DNA of 64,000 nucleotides from an uncultured Holdemanella sp. (GTDB lineage: Bacteria > Bacillota_I > Bacilli_A > Erysipelotrichales > Erysipelotrichaceae). The translations under genes were made by a program, and so were the position numbers. The notes below the pieces were generated by a model. That model was not told the origin of the DNA and ran no database searches. It saw only the letters and a program-made list of their open reading frames with translations. The stretch is from assembly GCF_934772795.1 (NCBI RefSeq), contig NZ_CAKVMR010000003.1, forward strand, positions 1 to 64,000, written 5' to 3'. Below are positions 36,095 through 45,235 of the stretch, in pieces (position 1 is the stretch's first letter; each line of letters begins with the position of its first letter).

Positions 36095-38396
36095 AAAGAT
36101 TAAGATTTCAGATGAAGGTATAGCAACGCTTAAAAAGTTGAAAGATGAGCATAAGACTTTCAAGGATGAAGTCAAATCAACAAGAGATGAGTTGAAAAAA
36201 GCATGGGATCATAAATATAAGCCAGCTATTGAAACAACATCAGCCATGAAATCAATTCGAGCCATGCAATCCAAAGCAAATGAATTTAAGAATAACCTAA
36301 AAGCGAGGTTTCATTTAGAAGATAATGCAGCTTTAATCAAGTTAAATAGTATTTATAAAAGGATGTTAAAACTATCAACAATGGCAGTTGCGCCGATTGT
36401 TAAAATTAGAGATCATGCATTATCAAAACTGAAATCTACAAATAAATTGTTTGATGGTCTAAAAAATAAAGTGGTTTCCCCTATTGTCAAGATTAAGGAT
36501 AACTTCACTTCAAAGGCTAGTAAAATCAAAACAGAAACAAAGTGGCTTTCAAAAACAGTTGCAAGACCAGCAGTGTTATTGAAGGACATGATAACCAGCA
36601 AGTTGTCTCCAATCAAGGTTGCTTTAAAGACGTTAACCCAAAAAGCCTTTAAGGCAACGATAACAGCAGTCAATAAAACAGCTAGTGGTATATCTTCTGC
36701 TATGAAGGGTTTGGCTAAAATAGGAAAGAAATTAGTTGTTCCTGTTACAGTAGTAGCTACAGGCACAGCTGCTGCACTTGGGGCTGCTGTCAAATCAGGA
36801 ATGGCTTTAGAAAATCAACAAGTCAGCATTGAACATTTTATCGGGGCTACCAATAAAGACTATGGTGAATCACAGATAAAAGAAGCTGCAAAAACATTTA
36901 CTAATCAGTTAAGACAAAATGCCAATGCGACACCATTCGAAACTGGCGAAGTCATTCAAGCAGGAAGTCGTGCAGTAGCGATTACACAGGGGAACACGAA
37001 ATCAGCAATGTCCTTGGTTCGGTTGGCAGAAGATATGGCGGCTGCTTCAGGTGGAACAAAATCAGTCAGTGATGCTATGGAAGCCTTAGCCGATGCGAAA
37101 CTTGGAGAAATGGAACGTTTAAAGGAATTTGGCTTTAAAGTATCGGCTGATGAATTTAAACAAAAAGGGTTTGAAGGTGTTTCCAAAGATTTAGAAGACT
37201 TCTATGGAGGTGCTGCAGCCAAACTGGCTACAACTGGTACAGGGTTATTATCTACAATTACTGGTAAGTTAAAGTCAGGAGTTGCTGATTTTGGATTGAA
37301 TATTGTAGAACAACTAAAACCAGTCTTTACAAACATTATCGGTTTGATTGATAAAGCGATGCCTTATGTCCAAGAGTTCGGGGTAAAGTTTGGTGAAGGC
37401 CTTGGAAAAGGAATTCAATATATATCATCAATCATGCCATCGTTTATCAATGGTTTCAAAATGATGATGCCTGCAATCCAATCAATTATTTTAGGAGTTC
37501 AGCAGATGCTGCCACCAATTATGGCTTTTGGTGGAACGATTGTTACTACGATACAAAATGTAGTAATCAAGGCAACACCGATCATTGACCAGATTATTCA
37601 AGCGATTGCTCGTATCTTACCTGCAGTTCAGCCAATTTTTTCTACTCTCGTTACAACAATCGGAAACATAGTCACAACTGTATTGCCTCCACTTGGAACT
37701 GCTTTTTCAATGATTGCAGATGTTATCGTAGCGATAGCACCTATTATTTCAGATACATTCGCAGGAATCAGTGAGGTTGTAACGAATGCGATATCAGGTA
37801 TTAGTTCGGTGATTCAAGGTGGACTTGATCTGATCAGTGCTATTTGGACAGGAAGCTGGCAAGGTGTCGTAGATGCCTTTGCATCAATCTTTGGTGGAAT
37901 TGCTGAAATTTGTAAAGCTCCTATGAATGCAGTCATTGCGATTATCAATGGAGCAATTAGAGCAATTAATAGTATTTCAGTTGATATCCCTGCCTGGGTT
38001 CCAGGTGTTGGTGGTCAACACTGGGGATTAAACTTAGGGCAAATCCCATACCTTGCCAAAGGTGGTGTTGTCAACGAGGCAACAACAGCGGTCATTGGTG
38101 AAGCTGGTAAAGAAGTGGTTATGCCTCTTGAAAGAAATACAGGTTGGATTGGTCAGTTAGCAGGACAGATTATGAGTAGGATGGCTGGATTCAGTATCCA
38201 ATTGCCTACTGTAGGTAAAGATATACCGATGACTAATGGAAACGCTATGTTTCCAGCTTCTAGTGGAAAGACTTTATCAGTAGTCATTACGATTGCGAAA
38301 CTTGCTGACAGTATCATAGTCAAAGAAAAAGATGATATTGATGATATTGCTGAAGAAGTTGCTGATAAGATTTTAGAAGTTGTTGAAAATTTATAG
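36081..38396 (+). CDS. Tail tape-measure protein
   Basis: The 771-residue protein has a long, basic, helical N-terminal half, transmembrane-like hydrophobic segments (about 215-235 and again 420-560) and a C-terminal globular part with LNLGQIPYLAKGGVVNEATTAVIGEAG, the usual tape-measure end. Length sets the tail at very roughly 110 nm by the common rule of about 0.15 nm per residue. The start at 36081 follows GGAGGTGGCAAGA; the TTG at 36066 is rejected. Confidence 0.92.
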   Translation: MAIVEKIKISDEGIATLKKLKDEHKTFKDEVKSTRDELKKAWDHKYKPAIETTSAMKSIRAMQSKANEFKNNLKARFHLEDNAALIKLNSIYKRMLKLSTMAVAPIVKIRDHALSKLKSTNKLFDGLKNKVVSPIVKIKDNFTSKASKIKTETKWLSKTVARPAVLLKDMITSKLSPIKVALKTLTQKAFKATITAVNKTASGISSAMKGLAKIGKKLVVPVTVVATGTAAALGAAVKSGMALENQQVSIEHFIGATNKDYGESQIKEAAKTFTNQLRQNANATPFETGEVIQAGSRAVAITQGNTKSAMSLVRLAEDMAAASGGTKSVSDAMEALADAKLGEMERLKEFGFKVSADEFKQKGFEGVSKDLEDFYGGAAAKLATTGTGLLSTITGKLKSGVADFGLNIVEQLKPVFTNIIGLIDKAMPYVQEFGVKFGEGLGKGIQYISSIMPSFINGFKMMMPAIQSIILGVQQMLPPIMAFGGTIVTTIQNVVIKATPIIDQIIQAIARILPAVQPIFSTLVTTIGNIVTTVLPPLGTAFSMIADVIVAIAPIISDTFAGISEVVTNAISGISSVIQGGLDLISAIWTGSWQGVVDAFASIFGGIAEICKAPMNAVIAIINGAIRAINSISVDIPAWVPGVGGQHWGLNLGQIPYLAKGGVVNEATTAVIGEAGKEVVMPLERNTGWIGQLAGQIMSRMAGFSIQLPTVGKDIPMTNGNAMFPASSGKTLSVVITIAKLADSIIVKEKDDIDDIAEEVADKILEVVENL

Positions 38397-38409
38397 GAAG
38401 GAGATTTGC

Positions 38410-39120
38410 ATGAAAAGAAGAATAATTGAATTGAATGTGAATAACCGACAGGAATTTTTAAAGCTATCAGTAAATCCAGCTTCTATTGTTTTTACCGATA
38501 TGCAAAATAACCAGCAGATTAATTTGTTGGAAGTGGGAACTGCACTTCTTTTAGGGAACAGAGGCTTGATAACAACAACACTTGAGAGTTTCTTCCCTTC
38601 TGAAAGTTCCCCTTTTTATAAAAGATATGGAGGAGCTAGGACACCACAGGAGTGCAAGGCTCTTATTAAAAAATGGAAAGATAAAAATATGATTGTGCGC
38701 TTGATCATATCAGATATGGATATCAATTTAGCCATGGCAATCAATAACTTCACAACAACACATCGTGAAGGAGATAATGATATTTATTACAGTATTGAGT
38801 TAGTTGAATACAAGACTTTAAACGTCCCAACCGTTAAGGTTTCGACCAAAGTGAAAAGTTCGATTCAAAGAAGACCTGCACCAACCGCTCCCACACAAGC
38901 CAAACCATCAGGTGGTTCATCTGCAGGAAGATCATACACGATCAAAAGTGGTGATACTTTATGGGCGATTGCTACAAGATACTATGGTAATGGCGCTCAA
39001 TATTCGAAGATATATAACGCTAATAGTGGAACTATAGAGTCTGTAGCCCGAAGCCGAGGGTTTAGAAGCTCACAAAACGGACACTGGATTTTTCCAGGCA
39101 CGAGTATAACGATTCCATAA
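38410..39120 (+). CDS. LysM-containing tail protein, XkdP-like
   Basis: The 236-residue protein has an N-terminal baseplate hub-associated part and a C-terminal LysM domain (YTIKSGDTLWAIATRYYGNG...WIFPGTSITIP) separated by a Pro/Ser-rich linker. It joins the tube to the baseplate hub. AAGGAGATTTGC precedes 38410. TAATG overlap with the next gene. Confidence 0.88.
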   Translation: MKRRIIELNVNNRQEFLKLSVNPASIVFTDMQNNQQINLLEVGTALLLGNRGLITTTLESFFPSESSPFYKRYGGARTPQECKALIKKWKDKNMIVRLIISDMDINLAMAINNFTTTHREGDNDIYYSIELVEYKTLNVPTVKVSTKVKSSIQRRPAPTAPTQAKPSGGSSAGRSYTIKSGDTLWAIATRYYGNGAQYSKIYNANSGTIESVARSRGFRSSQNGHWIFPGTSITIP

Positions 39121-40076
39121 TGCAATTATTAACAGGTGGAAAAGATATCATTGAGCTTGTAAGGGAGATAACATGGTCAGGCGATACAAAAGAAGTATCA
39201 AGAAAGCTCAATTTCGTAATTTATCAAAACGACATAGATAAGTTAATGCCAGCAGTTTCTATCAACGAAGGAGATGACATCATCTTTAAGGATGATGCAG
39301 GAAAAGCTATCTTTGGTGGAGTTATTCATAAAAAAGATAGAAAAGCAGCAGAAAAGAGTTTCACTTTTCTAGCGTACGATTTACTGTTCTATGTCAATAA
39401 GTCAGAAATATCTAAGATATTCAATTCAACTCCTGAAGCAATTACAAGATCTATTTGTAACGATCTTAATATTCCAGTTGGAAGTCTAGCTTCAACAAAT
39501 GTTAAGGTTTATTATCCTTGTCTTGGGAAAACCGCTTATGAAGCAATAATGATTGCTTATACACAAGCGGGCTATCAAACTGGAAATGTTTATATTCCTA
39601 TCATGAAAGATATAAACAAATTGAGTATCATCCAAAAAGGTCAGTATTCAAATGTGGTTTTAGAAGGTACGTACAATCTTGAAGATAGCACTTATTCAGT
39701 TACTTCTGAAAATGTAGTCAATAAAGTGGTGATTACCGATAAAGAAGGAAATGCCATCAGAACATTAGAAGATATTGACTCGATGAATAAGTATGGAACA
39801 ATTCAAAAGGTTTATAAAACACAAGATGGAAAAGATTCCAACGTTGAGGCAAAAGCTCTCATGCATGGAATTGATAAAAATGGTTCTGTTCTAGCTTTAG
39901 GTGATGTTCGTGCAATATCAGGATATTCAGTGGCGGTACAAGAAAGTAAATCTGGACTATACGGTCTTTTTTATATTGAAAGTGATTCTCACACATTTAT
40001 GGATGGGAAACACGAAATGTCACTCACATTAGCATTCGAAAATATGATGGATGAAAAGGAACTTCCTACATCCTAG
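39120..40076 (+). CDS. Baseplate hub protein, XkdQ-like (gpD family)
   Basis: The 318 residues fit the late-control gpD/XkdQ hub: an early IIELVREITWSGDTKEVSRKL (here in two parts: IIELVREITW and SGDTKEVSRKL) and a domain with GGVIHKKDRKA. The hub sits at the tail tip. The ATG overlaps the previous stop. Confidence 0.87.
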   Translation: MQLLTGGKDIIELVREITWSGDTKEVSRKLNFVIYQNDIDKLMPAVSINEGDDIIFKDDAGKAIFGGVIHKKDRKAAEKSFTFLAYDLLFYVNKSEISKIFNSTPEAITRSICNDLNIPVGSLASTNVKVYYPCLGKTAYEAIMIAYTQAGYQTGNVYIPIMKDINKLSIIQKGQYSNVVLEGTYNLEDSTYSVTSENVVNKVVITDKEGNAIRTLEDIDSMNKYGTIQKVYKTQDGKDSNVEAKALMHGIDKNGSVLALGDVRAISGYSVAVQESKSGLYGLFYIESDSHTFMDGKHEMSLTLAFENMMDEKELPTS

Positions 40077-40088
40077 AAAGGAGCACCT

Positions 40089-40445
40089 ATGAAAAAAACA
40101 GATAGAAAAATAGTGAATTTAGTGAACGCACTAAAGAGCAAATGTCAAAATAGCAACAATCTATATGTTGCTAAAGTAGTCAGTACTAGTCCGTTCAAGC
40201 TAAAACTGTATGATCAAATAATTACTGAACATATTTATGTCAATAATTCATTTTTAAAAACATCATCAAAAGCAATAGATTCCAATATTACTTGGGATAT
40301 GAATCACAATTATGTTCCTAGCAGTTTACTTAGCTTTATAAGAAAGATGTTTAAAGCTGACCTATTAAATGCTGGTGATACTGTTATCGTTCTTTTAGAT
40401 GGTGTTTCCTTTTATGTATTGGAAAGAGTTACGAAGGTTGCATGA
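40089..40445 (+). CDS. DUF2577 baseplate protein, XkdR-like
   Basis: The 118-residue protein begins as an OB-fold-like beta barrel (NLYVAKVVSTSPFKLKLYDQI), a spike-type baseplate component. AGAAAGGAGCACC precedes the start. Overlaps the next gene by four bases. Confidence 0.8.
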   Translation: MKKTDRKIVNLVNALKSKCQNSNNLYVAKVVSTSPFKLKLYDQIITEHIYVNNSFLKTSSKAIDSNITWDMNHNYVPSSLLSFIRKMFKADLLNAGDTVIVLLDGVSFYVLERVTKVA

Positions 40446-40900
40446 ACAATTCAATCTTTCCTTTTATCGATACAAGCAAGTACGAAGATGTTATTGAGAG
40501 TGATAAATTAGAAGAATTATGCGAGTATGCGTTTGATTTCAAAAATAATTGTCTTTTAGCGAACAGTGCGGGACAAAACTATTATGTATATCGAAACGAG
40601 GCTTTGAAAGTGTGGATATATAAGGCATTGATGACTCCACGCTATCAGCATCTAGCCTATACGGAAGATTATGGAAATGAGATGTTTTCTATGATTTCTC
40701 AAGCGATAGACCAAGAAGTCATGCTTCTTGAATTGAAGAGATACATTACAGAGGCATTGATGTATAACCCTTATATTCAGGAATTGAATAGTTTTGAATT
40801 TGAAGTAAAAGGCTCGGAAGTGTTGATTCGATTTACTGTAATTTCTATATATGGACAAATGCAGTATGAACAGATAATGAAAGAAGGTGTTGGACAATGA
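40442..40900 (+). CDS. DUF2634 baseplate wedge protein, XkdS-like (gp25 family)
   Basis: The 152-residue protein matches the gp25/DUF2634 wedge pattern (AYTEDYGNEMFSMI, then ALMYNPYIQELNSF and VRFTV-like end). It joins sheath to baseplate. ATGA overlap with the previous gene. Confidence 0.83.
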   Translation: MNNSIFPFIDTSKYEDVIESDKLEELCEYAFDFKNNCLLANSAGQNYYVYRNEALKVWIYKALMTPRYQHLAYTEDYGNEMFSMISQAIDQEVMLLELKRYITEALMYNPYIQELNSFEFEVKGSEVLIRFTVISIYGQMQYEQIMKEGVGQ

Positions 40901-41997
40901 AAAGAGATTATCAAGAAGTGATAGATGCTATGAGTAATGGCGAATACACAGCTGAAGAAATCAAAAGTCGTATTAGATCATACTTGAATAATCCAGCATC
41001 TAAAATCGAAGGTTCATTCGCTATGGATAGCATACAGGCAGTAGCTCAGGAAATGGCAAGAGCTATCAACATGCGAATTATTGATTTTATTGATATGGCG
41101 ATGCTAGACACAGCAGTATATGAATTTTTAGATCGAAAAGGATTGGATTATGGATTGGCAAGAAATCTAGCAACTGCATCTAGTGGTTATGTTAAATTCA
41201 CTGGAGCACAAGGAACAATCATCCCAAAAGGAACGACCCTTTTGTCAGACACCTGTACGTTTACAACTGATTTTGAAGCGATCATCTCTTCTTCAGGAAC
41301 AACTAGTGTTAGAGCAACATGTACAGAACTCGGAATTGCTGGAAACGTTCTAGCAGGTGCGATTACTGGAATTAGGGCTACAGAAGGAATTGATGGGGTA
41401 CAAGTAACCAATGAAGAACCTTTTGAAGGTGGAACTGAAGAAGAAACGGATGATTCTTACCGAAAAAGGATTTACGAAAAGATACAAATGCCGATTGCTT
41501 CAGGAAATGCCAATTCTTATATATATTGGGCAAAACAGGTTTCAGGCGTTGGAAACGCTCGATGTATTCCTTTATGGAATGGAGCTGGGACTGTCAAGGT
41601 CGTAATTTTATCTTCAAACGGAACTGCCCCTGATGATACAGTGATAAAAAATGTTGCGGACTACATTGAAGCACAAAGACCGATAGGTGCTAAAGTAACA
41701 GTTTCAAAAGCTGAAGCAAAAGAAATTATTATTGATTGCACAATTAAAGTTTCAGCTGGTTATAGGCTTGCTGATGTTCAAACAGAAGCCAATCGCATTA
41801 TCCGTGAATATCTAACAGGAATTGCTTACGAGGAAGAAAGCAAAGTGTTATCTTACTTCAAGATAAGCGACTTGATATTTAACGTTGAAGGAGTTGCAGA
41901 CGTCTTGGATTATACGGTTAACGGTAGGAAACAATCCATCACGGCAGAAGCTGCAGAATTCTTTTCTCTATCGGAGATAACACTTCATGAGAATTGA
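40897..41997 (+). CDS. Baseplate J-like protein, XkdT-like
   Basis: The 366-residue protein has the gpJ pattern: DTAVYEFLDRKGLDYGLAR, then GTIIPKGTTLLSDT and DSYRKRIYEKIQMP, and a C-terminal beta domain. It is the wedge protein that opens when the tail contracts. It overlaps the next gene by 11 bases. Confidence 0.92.
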   Translation: MKRDYQEVIDAMSNGEYTAEEIKSRIRSYLNNPASKIEGSFAMDSIQAVAQEMARAINMRIIDFIDMAMLDTAVYEFLDRKGLDYGLARNLATASSGYVKFTGAQGTIIPKGTTLLSDTCTFTTDFEAIISSSGTTSVRATCTELGIAGNVLAGAITGIRATEGIDGVQVTNEEPFEGGTEEETDDSYRKRIYEKIQMPIASGNANSYIYWAKQVSGVGNARCIPLWNGAGTVKVVILSSNGTAPDDTVIKNVADYIEAQRPIGAKVTVSKAEAKEIIIDCTIKVSAGYRLADVQTEANRIIREYLTGIAYEEESKVLSYFKISDLIFNVEGVADVLDYTVNGRKQSITAEAAEFFSLSEITLHEN

Positions 41998-42874
41998 TTC
42001 AGTTAACTATCTTCCTCAATTTATACTTGATATTCCTGAAATGAAGGAACTTTTATATGCCGAACAAAAAGGCCTGGATGAGTTCTTTGACTATATTGAA
42101 TTGATGCGGAATCAAACTTCGATCAGTACAGCCAGTATCTACCTTTCAAGATATGAGAAAATGTTCGGATTGAATGTCAGTCCTGCTCTTACCGATTCAG
42201 AAAGAATAGGAAGAATTCTTGCAAAGCTAAATACAAGAACAAATTCAACTGTAGATGCCATCAAAACAGTTGTTTCATCTATTACTGAATGCGATACGGA
42301 AATAGAAGAATACTACGGTAAGTATGCTTTTATGATTGATGTCTTAAGAGATAACGACCAATTAATCAATATCGAAGATATCAAAGCAGCGGTGGAAATT
42401 ATTAAACCAGCACATCTTGCTTTTACAGTTATGATGTGCTGGAAATGGACAATCGGAATTAAAGTCAGTTCAACCATTTACAAAGTAGCTCATGATGTAT
42501 GTGGTGGTCTTGGCAATGATTTTGATTATTGTGGAGAAACACCTGAACTAAGCTATATAGGAAAGATAGAAAAACCAGGAATACAAGTTCAAGCAAGAAA
42601 TGAAAGTCATTCATTCCCTTATGTGTATACAGGTCAATATCCAATAATTTCTACTTTAGGAAGTGTAGAGGATGGAGATATTAAAGTTAACGCGGTACAT
42701 GAAACACATGGATATGATTATGACTTTACATCTTTTGAAGCGGGGATAATCCCTCATATTTCAACGCTGGGCGTTGGTAATGAAGAGAACGGACAAATAA
42801 ACGTGGATATAGAAAACTACGCCACACCGCTTTTATTTGTCCAAGAGGATGGCGATTATTGTGGCGAAGATTAG
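41987..42874 (+). CDS. Baseplate/tail protein, YmfQ/XkdU-like (gpI analogue)
   Basis: The first 180 residues match the YmfQ family (YLPQFILDIPEMKELLYAEQKG). The rest is extended, with two related blocks (YPIISTLGSVEDGDIKVNAV and IPHISTLGVGNEENGQINVD), so the C-terminal part looks like a local duplication. It ends in an acidic ...DYCGED. Confidence 0.8.
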   Translation: MRIDSVNYLPQFILDIPEMKELLYAEQKGLDEFFDYIELMRNQTSISTASIYLSRYEKMFGLNVSPALTDSERIGRILAKLNTRTNSTVDAIKTVVSSITECDTEIEEYYGKYAFMIDVLRDNDQLINIEDIKAAVEIIKPAHLAFTVMMCWKWTIGIKVSSTIYKVAHDVCGGLGNDFDYCGETPELSYIGKIEKPGIQVQARNESHSFPYVYTGQYPIISTLGSVEDGDIKVNAVHETHGYDYDFTSFEAGIIPHISTLGVGNEENGQINVDIENYATPLLFVQEDGDYCGED

Positions 42875-42885
42875 GAGGTATGGAT

Positions 42886-43194
42886 ATGCCATTTAGTACG
42901 AAAGCATTTAAAGGTTTGGTATCTCATGCACATAGAGAAATTGTTTCAGCAAAGTATAAAATCCAAAATACCTATTATGAGGCAACGATTAACAGTATTG
43001 AAGAGAATGAATCGGAGTTAGTATTGCATTTACAATTTAACCCATCAATCAGTCAAGAAGTAACTGTATCTGAAATCGCCTTATATGACACATCAGGAGA
43101 TCTATTTTATAAAAAGGCTGAAAACATTAAATTCAATCCTTTGAATGAAGGAATTATTGTAAAGATAACGATTAATTTTATGGAGGTAAGCTAG
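42886..43194 (+). CDS. Small tail-associated protein, unknown function
   Basis: The 102-residue beta-rich product starts MPFSTKAFKGLVSHAHREI. The start at 42886 has TTAGGAGGTATGGAT before it. It lies between the gpI analogue and fibre genes, so it is probably part of the fibre base. No family recognised. Confidence 0.6.
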   Translation: MPFSTKAFKGLVSHAHREIVSAKYKIQNTYYEATINSIEENESELVLHLQFNPSISQEVTVSEIALYDTSGDLFYKKAENIKFNPLNEGIIVKITINFMEVS

Positions 43195-43195
43195 T

Positions 43196-43696
43196 ATGGG
43201 ATTATTGTATAAAGCAACAAAATGGCTCGATCACGTAACGCAATATCCAATGCGTAGACGAATTACAAACAATAAAGATGGAACTGCAGATATAGTTCGT
43301 GCAGAAGGTGATGTGATTCAACAAGGAACGCCAAGAAACGCTAAAAACTATAACAACATGGAAGAAGGGATTCTTGCAAATCAGATTCTTGCTCTGTTTT
43401 TGCAACAAGAAACGCTTCAGCTACAAAGAGCAGCTGCAGAAAATCATGGTGAATTTGGTGTAGTAACTATCAAAAATACAAATAAATATCCATTTTCATC
43501 TGGTTCGATAACAGTCCCAATTAAAGAAAAAAGGTCAAATCTTGATTATGTTGTTCAAATCGAAGTGTCGGAAACGGACGGGAATATTGAAACAATTGAA
43601 GTTTTTGACAAGCAGTTAAATGGATTTAAATTGGCGTTTAAAGGCAGTGCAAAAAATGTGAAATTAAAATATAAAGTAACAGGAGGACGATATTAA
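43196..43696 (+). CDS. Tail fibre-region protein
   Basis: The 166-residue protein begins GLLYKATKWLDHVTQYPM and includes a helical middle (NYNNMEEGILANQILALF) followed by beta-rich sequence (about 85-166), like fibre attachment proteins of other Bacillota myoviruses. Function by position only. Confidence 0.6.
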   Translation: MGLLYKATKWLDHVTQYPMRRRITNNKDGTADIVRAEGDVIQQGTPRNAKNYNNMEEGILANQILALFLQQETLQLQRAAAENHGEFGVVTIKNTNKYPFSSGSITVPIKEKRSNLDYVVQIEVSETDGNIETIEVFDKQLNGFKLAFKGSAKNVKLKYKVTGGRY

Positions 43697-44028
43697 TGAA
43701 TGGTGTAAAGATAATCAATAAGAACGAAGGAACAAAGATTGACTATGAAATTATTGGAAATAAAATTATTTTCAATGATGAATTAATGTTGAATCTAGCT
43801 AAGTATGAACGTGATGATCCAATGCATATCGACATTTGCATGGATGAATTTGGATGTTTGCGCATGGGACTAGCTAATAATTATGTGGCTCAAATTGATA
43901 TTTTAGCTAGAAAATACCAATTTGTAGAAGATGGTGTGGATGAAGAAGGCCACACAAAATACAACAAGGTAGCAGTTCCTTTTGATATTAAAAATGTAGA
44001 CATTACATTATGGGGGGTTGAAGAATAA
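43696..44028 (+). CDS. Tail-tip small protein, unknown function
   Basis: The 110-residue acidic protein starts MNGVKIINKNEGTKIDYEI and directly precedes and overlaps by one base the variable DGR protein (TAATG). It could be a chaperone or adaptor for it. No family recognised. Confidence 0.55.
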   Translation: MNGVKIINKNEGTKIDYEIIGNKIIFNDELMLNLAKYERDDPMHIDICMDEFGCLRMGLANNYVAQIDILARKYQFVEDGVDEEGHTKYNKVAVPFDIKNVDITLWGVEE

Positions 44029-45107
44029 TGGAAACAAATTTTGATGCGATCAAGTTAGCAGTTGAAGCAGCAACTGGCGGAAAAAATACAGTCTTATTTG
44101 ATGATTTAGGAAATCCGTCAATCATGGTAAGAATTCCTAAATTTAAAATTTCAGATGTAATTCAAGGTGGTTCTAATTCCGTCCATCCAGCTTTTATTGT
44201 CAATGGTGTAGAAAAAGATGAGATTTTTATTAGCAAGTACCAAAATATCGTAGTGAATGATCGAGCATATTCTTTACCAATGCAAGATCCAAAAGTTTAT
44301 GTTGATTTTGATACAGCAAGAAAAGCTTGTGAAAACAAAGGTAAAGGATGGCACTTAATGACGAACGCAGAATGGGCTGCAATTGCATTGTGGTGTAAAA
44401 AGAACGGATACTTCCCAAGAGGGAATAACAATTACGGAAGCGATGTATCATATCCGCATGAAAAAGGTGTTGAAACCTATAAATATGATGGAAAAACTGG
44501 AAGAACTGGAACAGGTTCAGGCCCAGTTACATGGGCACACGATGGTAGCAATTCAGGTATCTTTGACTTGAACGGAAATGTATGGGAATGGGTTGGAGGA
44601 CTTCGCTTAGTCGATGGTGAAATCCAAGTAATTGCTGATAATAATGCAGCATGTGATGCAGATATGAGTGCAAATTCTAGCCATTGGAAAGCGATTGATA
44701 AGAGTGGAAACTTAGTTGCTCCAAAATCTGCTAATACATTAAAGCTTGACTATACAGTAGATCCAGGCACTGTAAATACAGGAAAAGGAGTTCCTAAATT
44801 AGTAACTGCTCTAGCACATCAACAAACTACTGATGATCCATATGCAGCAGGACAATTTGAAGATATGACAGCAGATGGAAGCATTACTCCGCCTGAAATC
44901 TTAAAGGCTTTAGCAATTTATCCTGATGGAACAAAAGCAAATCATGGTGATTATATCTATATGAGAAATAAGGGAGAGCGTTTGCCTTTTCGTGGTGGCG
45001 GCTTCAATAATTCTAGCAATGCAGGCGTGTTCGCTTTGACTTTGAGCAACCCACGCTCCTCTTCGTATCACAATGTAGGTTTTCGCTCCGCTTTTGTCGG
45101 TCAGTAA
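44028..45107 (+). CDS. DGR-diversified tail-tip adhesin with C-type lectin fold
   Basis: The 359-residue protein contains an FGE-sulfatase/CLec-like body (WHLMTNAEWAAIALWC near residue 110; GIFDLNGNVWEWVGG near 180) and ends in the variable module RGERLPFRGGGFNNSSNAG-VFALTLSNPRSSSYHNVGFRSA (318-355). This is the Mtd/TvpA design in which surface residues of the lectin fold are diversified while the scaffold is fixed. As the last tail gene it should be the receptor-binding protein. The stop lies 12 bases after the variable repeat. Confidence 0.9.
   Translation: METNFDAIKLAVEAATGGKNTVLFDDLGNPSIMVRIPKFKISDVIQGGSNSVHPAFIVNGVEKDEIFISKYQNIVVNDRAYSLPMQDPKVYVDFDTARKACENKGKGWHLMTNAEWAAIALWCKKNGYFPRGNNNYGSDVSYPHEKGVETYKYDGKTGRTGTGSGPVTWAHDGSNSGIFDLNGNVWEWVGGLRLVDGEIQVIADNNAACDADMSANSSHWKAIDKSGNLVAPKSANTLKLDYTVDPGTVNTGKGVPKLVTALAHQQTTDDPYAAGQFEDMTADGSITPPEILKALAIYPDGTKANHGDYIYMRNKGERLPFRGGGFNNSSNAGVFALTLSNPRSSSYHNVGFRSAFVGQ
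44977..45092 (+). repeat. DGR variable repeat (VR), a mosaic of two templates
   Basis: 116 bases at the 3' end of the adhesin gene. From 44977 to 45059 it equals template 1 (45800-45882) except A to C at 45040 and A to G at 45046. From 45049 to 45092 it equals template 2 except A to T at 45060, A to C at 45061 and A to T at 45066. The two parts meet within the shared 11-mer ACCCACGCTCC (45049-45059). All five changes fall on template adenines in AAY codons: Asn to Thr, Ser, Ser and Tyr. Confidence 0.9.
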
Positions 45108-45129
45108 TTTTGGTATCAGTGTTCTGTTT

Positions 45130-45147
45130 TTGCCACGTAAGTGGCAA
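45130..45147 (+). other. Hairpin/cruciform downstream of the VR
   Basis: TTGCCAC and GTGGCAA form a 7-bp stem with the 4-base loop GTAA, 37 bases past the VR end. A short stem with a 4-nt loop just past the VR is a target-recognition element in studied DGRs, where it forms a DNA cruciform needed for retrohoming. Confidence 0.75.
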
Positions 45148-45152
45148 TCATT

Positions 45153-45190
45153 CCCACCAGCGATTAAGCTGGTGGGATTATTTTTTTTAT
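45153..45190 (+). terminator. Terminator after the adhesin gene
   Basis: CCCACCAGC and GCTGGTGGG form a 9-bp stem with a six-base loop, followed by ATTATTTTTTTTATT. It separates the late operon from avd. Confidence 0.85.
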
Positions 45191-45235
45191 TGTGTATATT
45201 CTTACACATGTTATAATTTACCAGAGGTGGTAACA

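Noticed and set aside
45110..45235. Longer avd reading frame starting at 45110
   Set aside because: It would run through the VR hairpin and the terminator and has no ribosome-binding site; 45236 has a good one and matches the usual Avd start.
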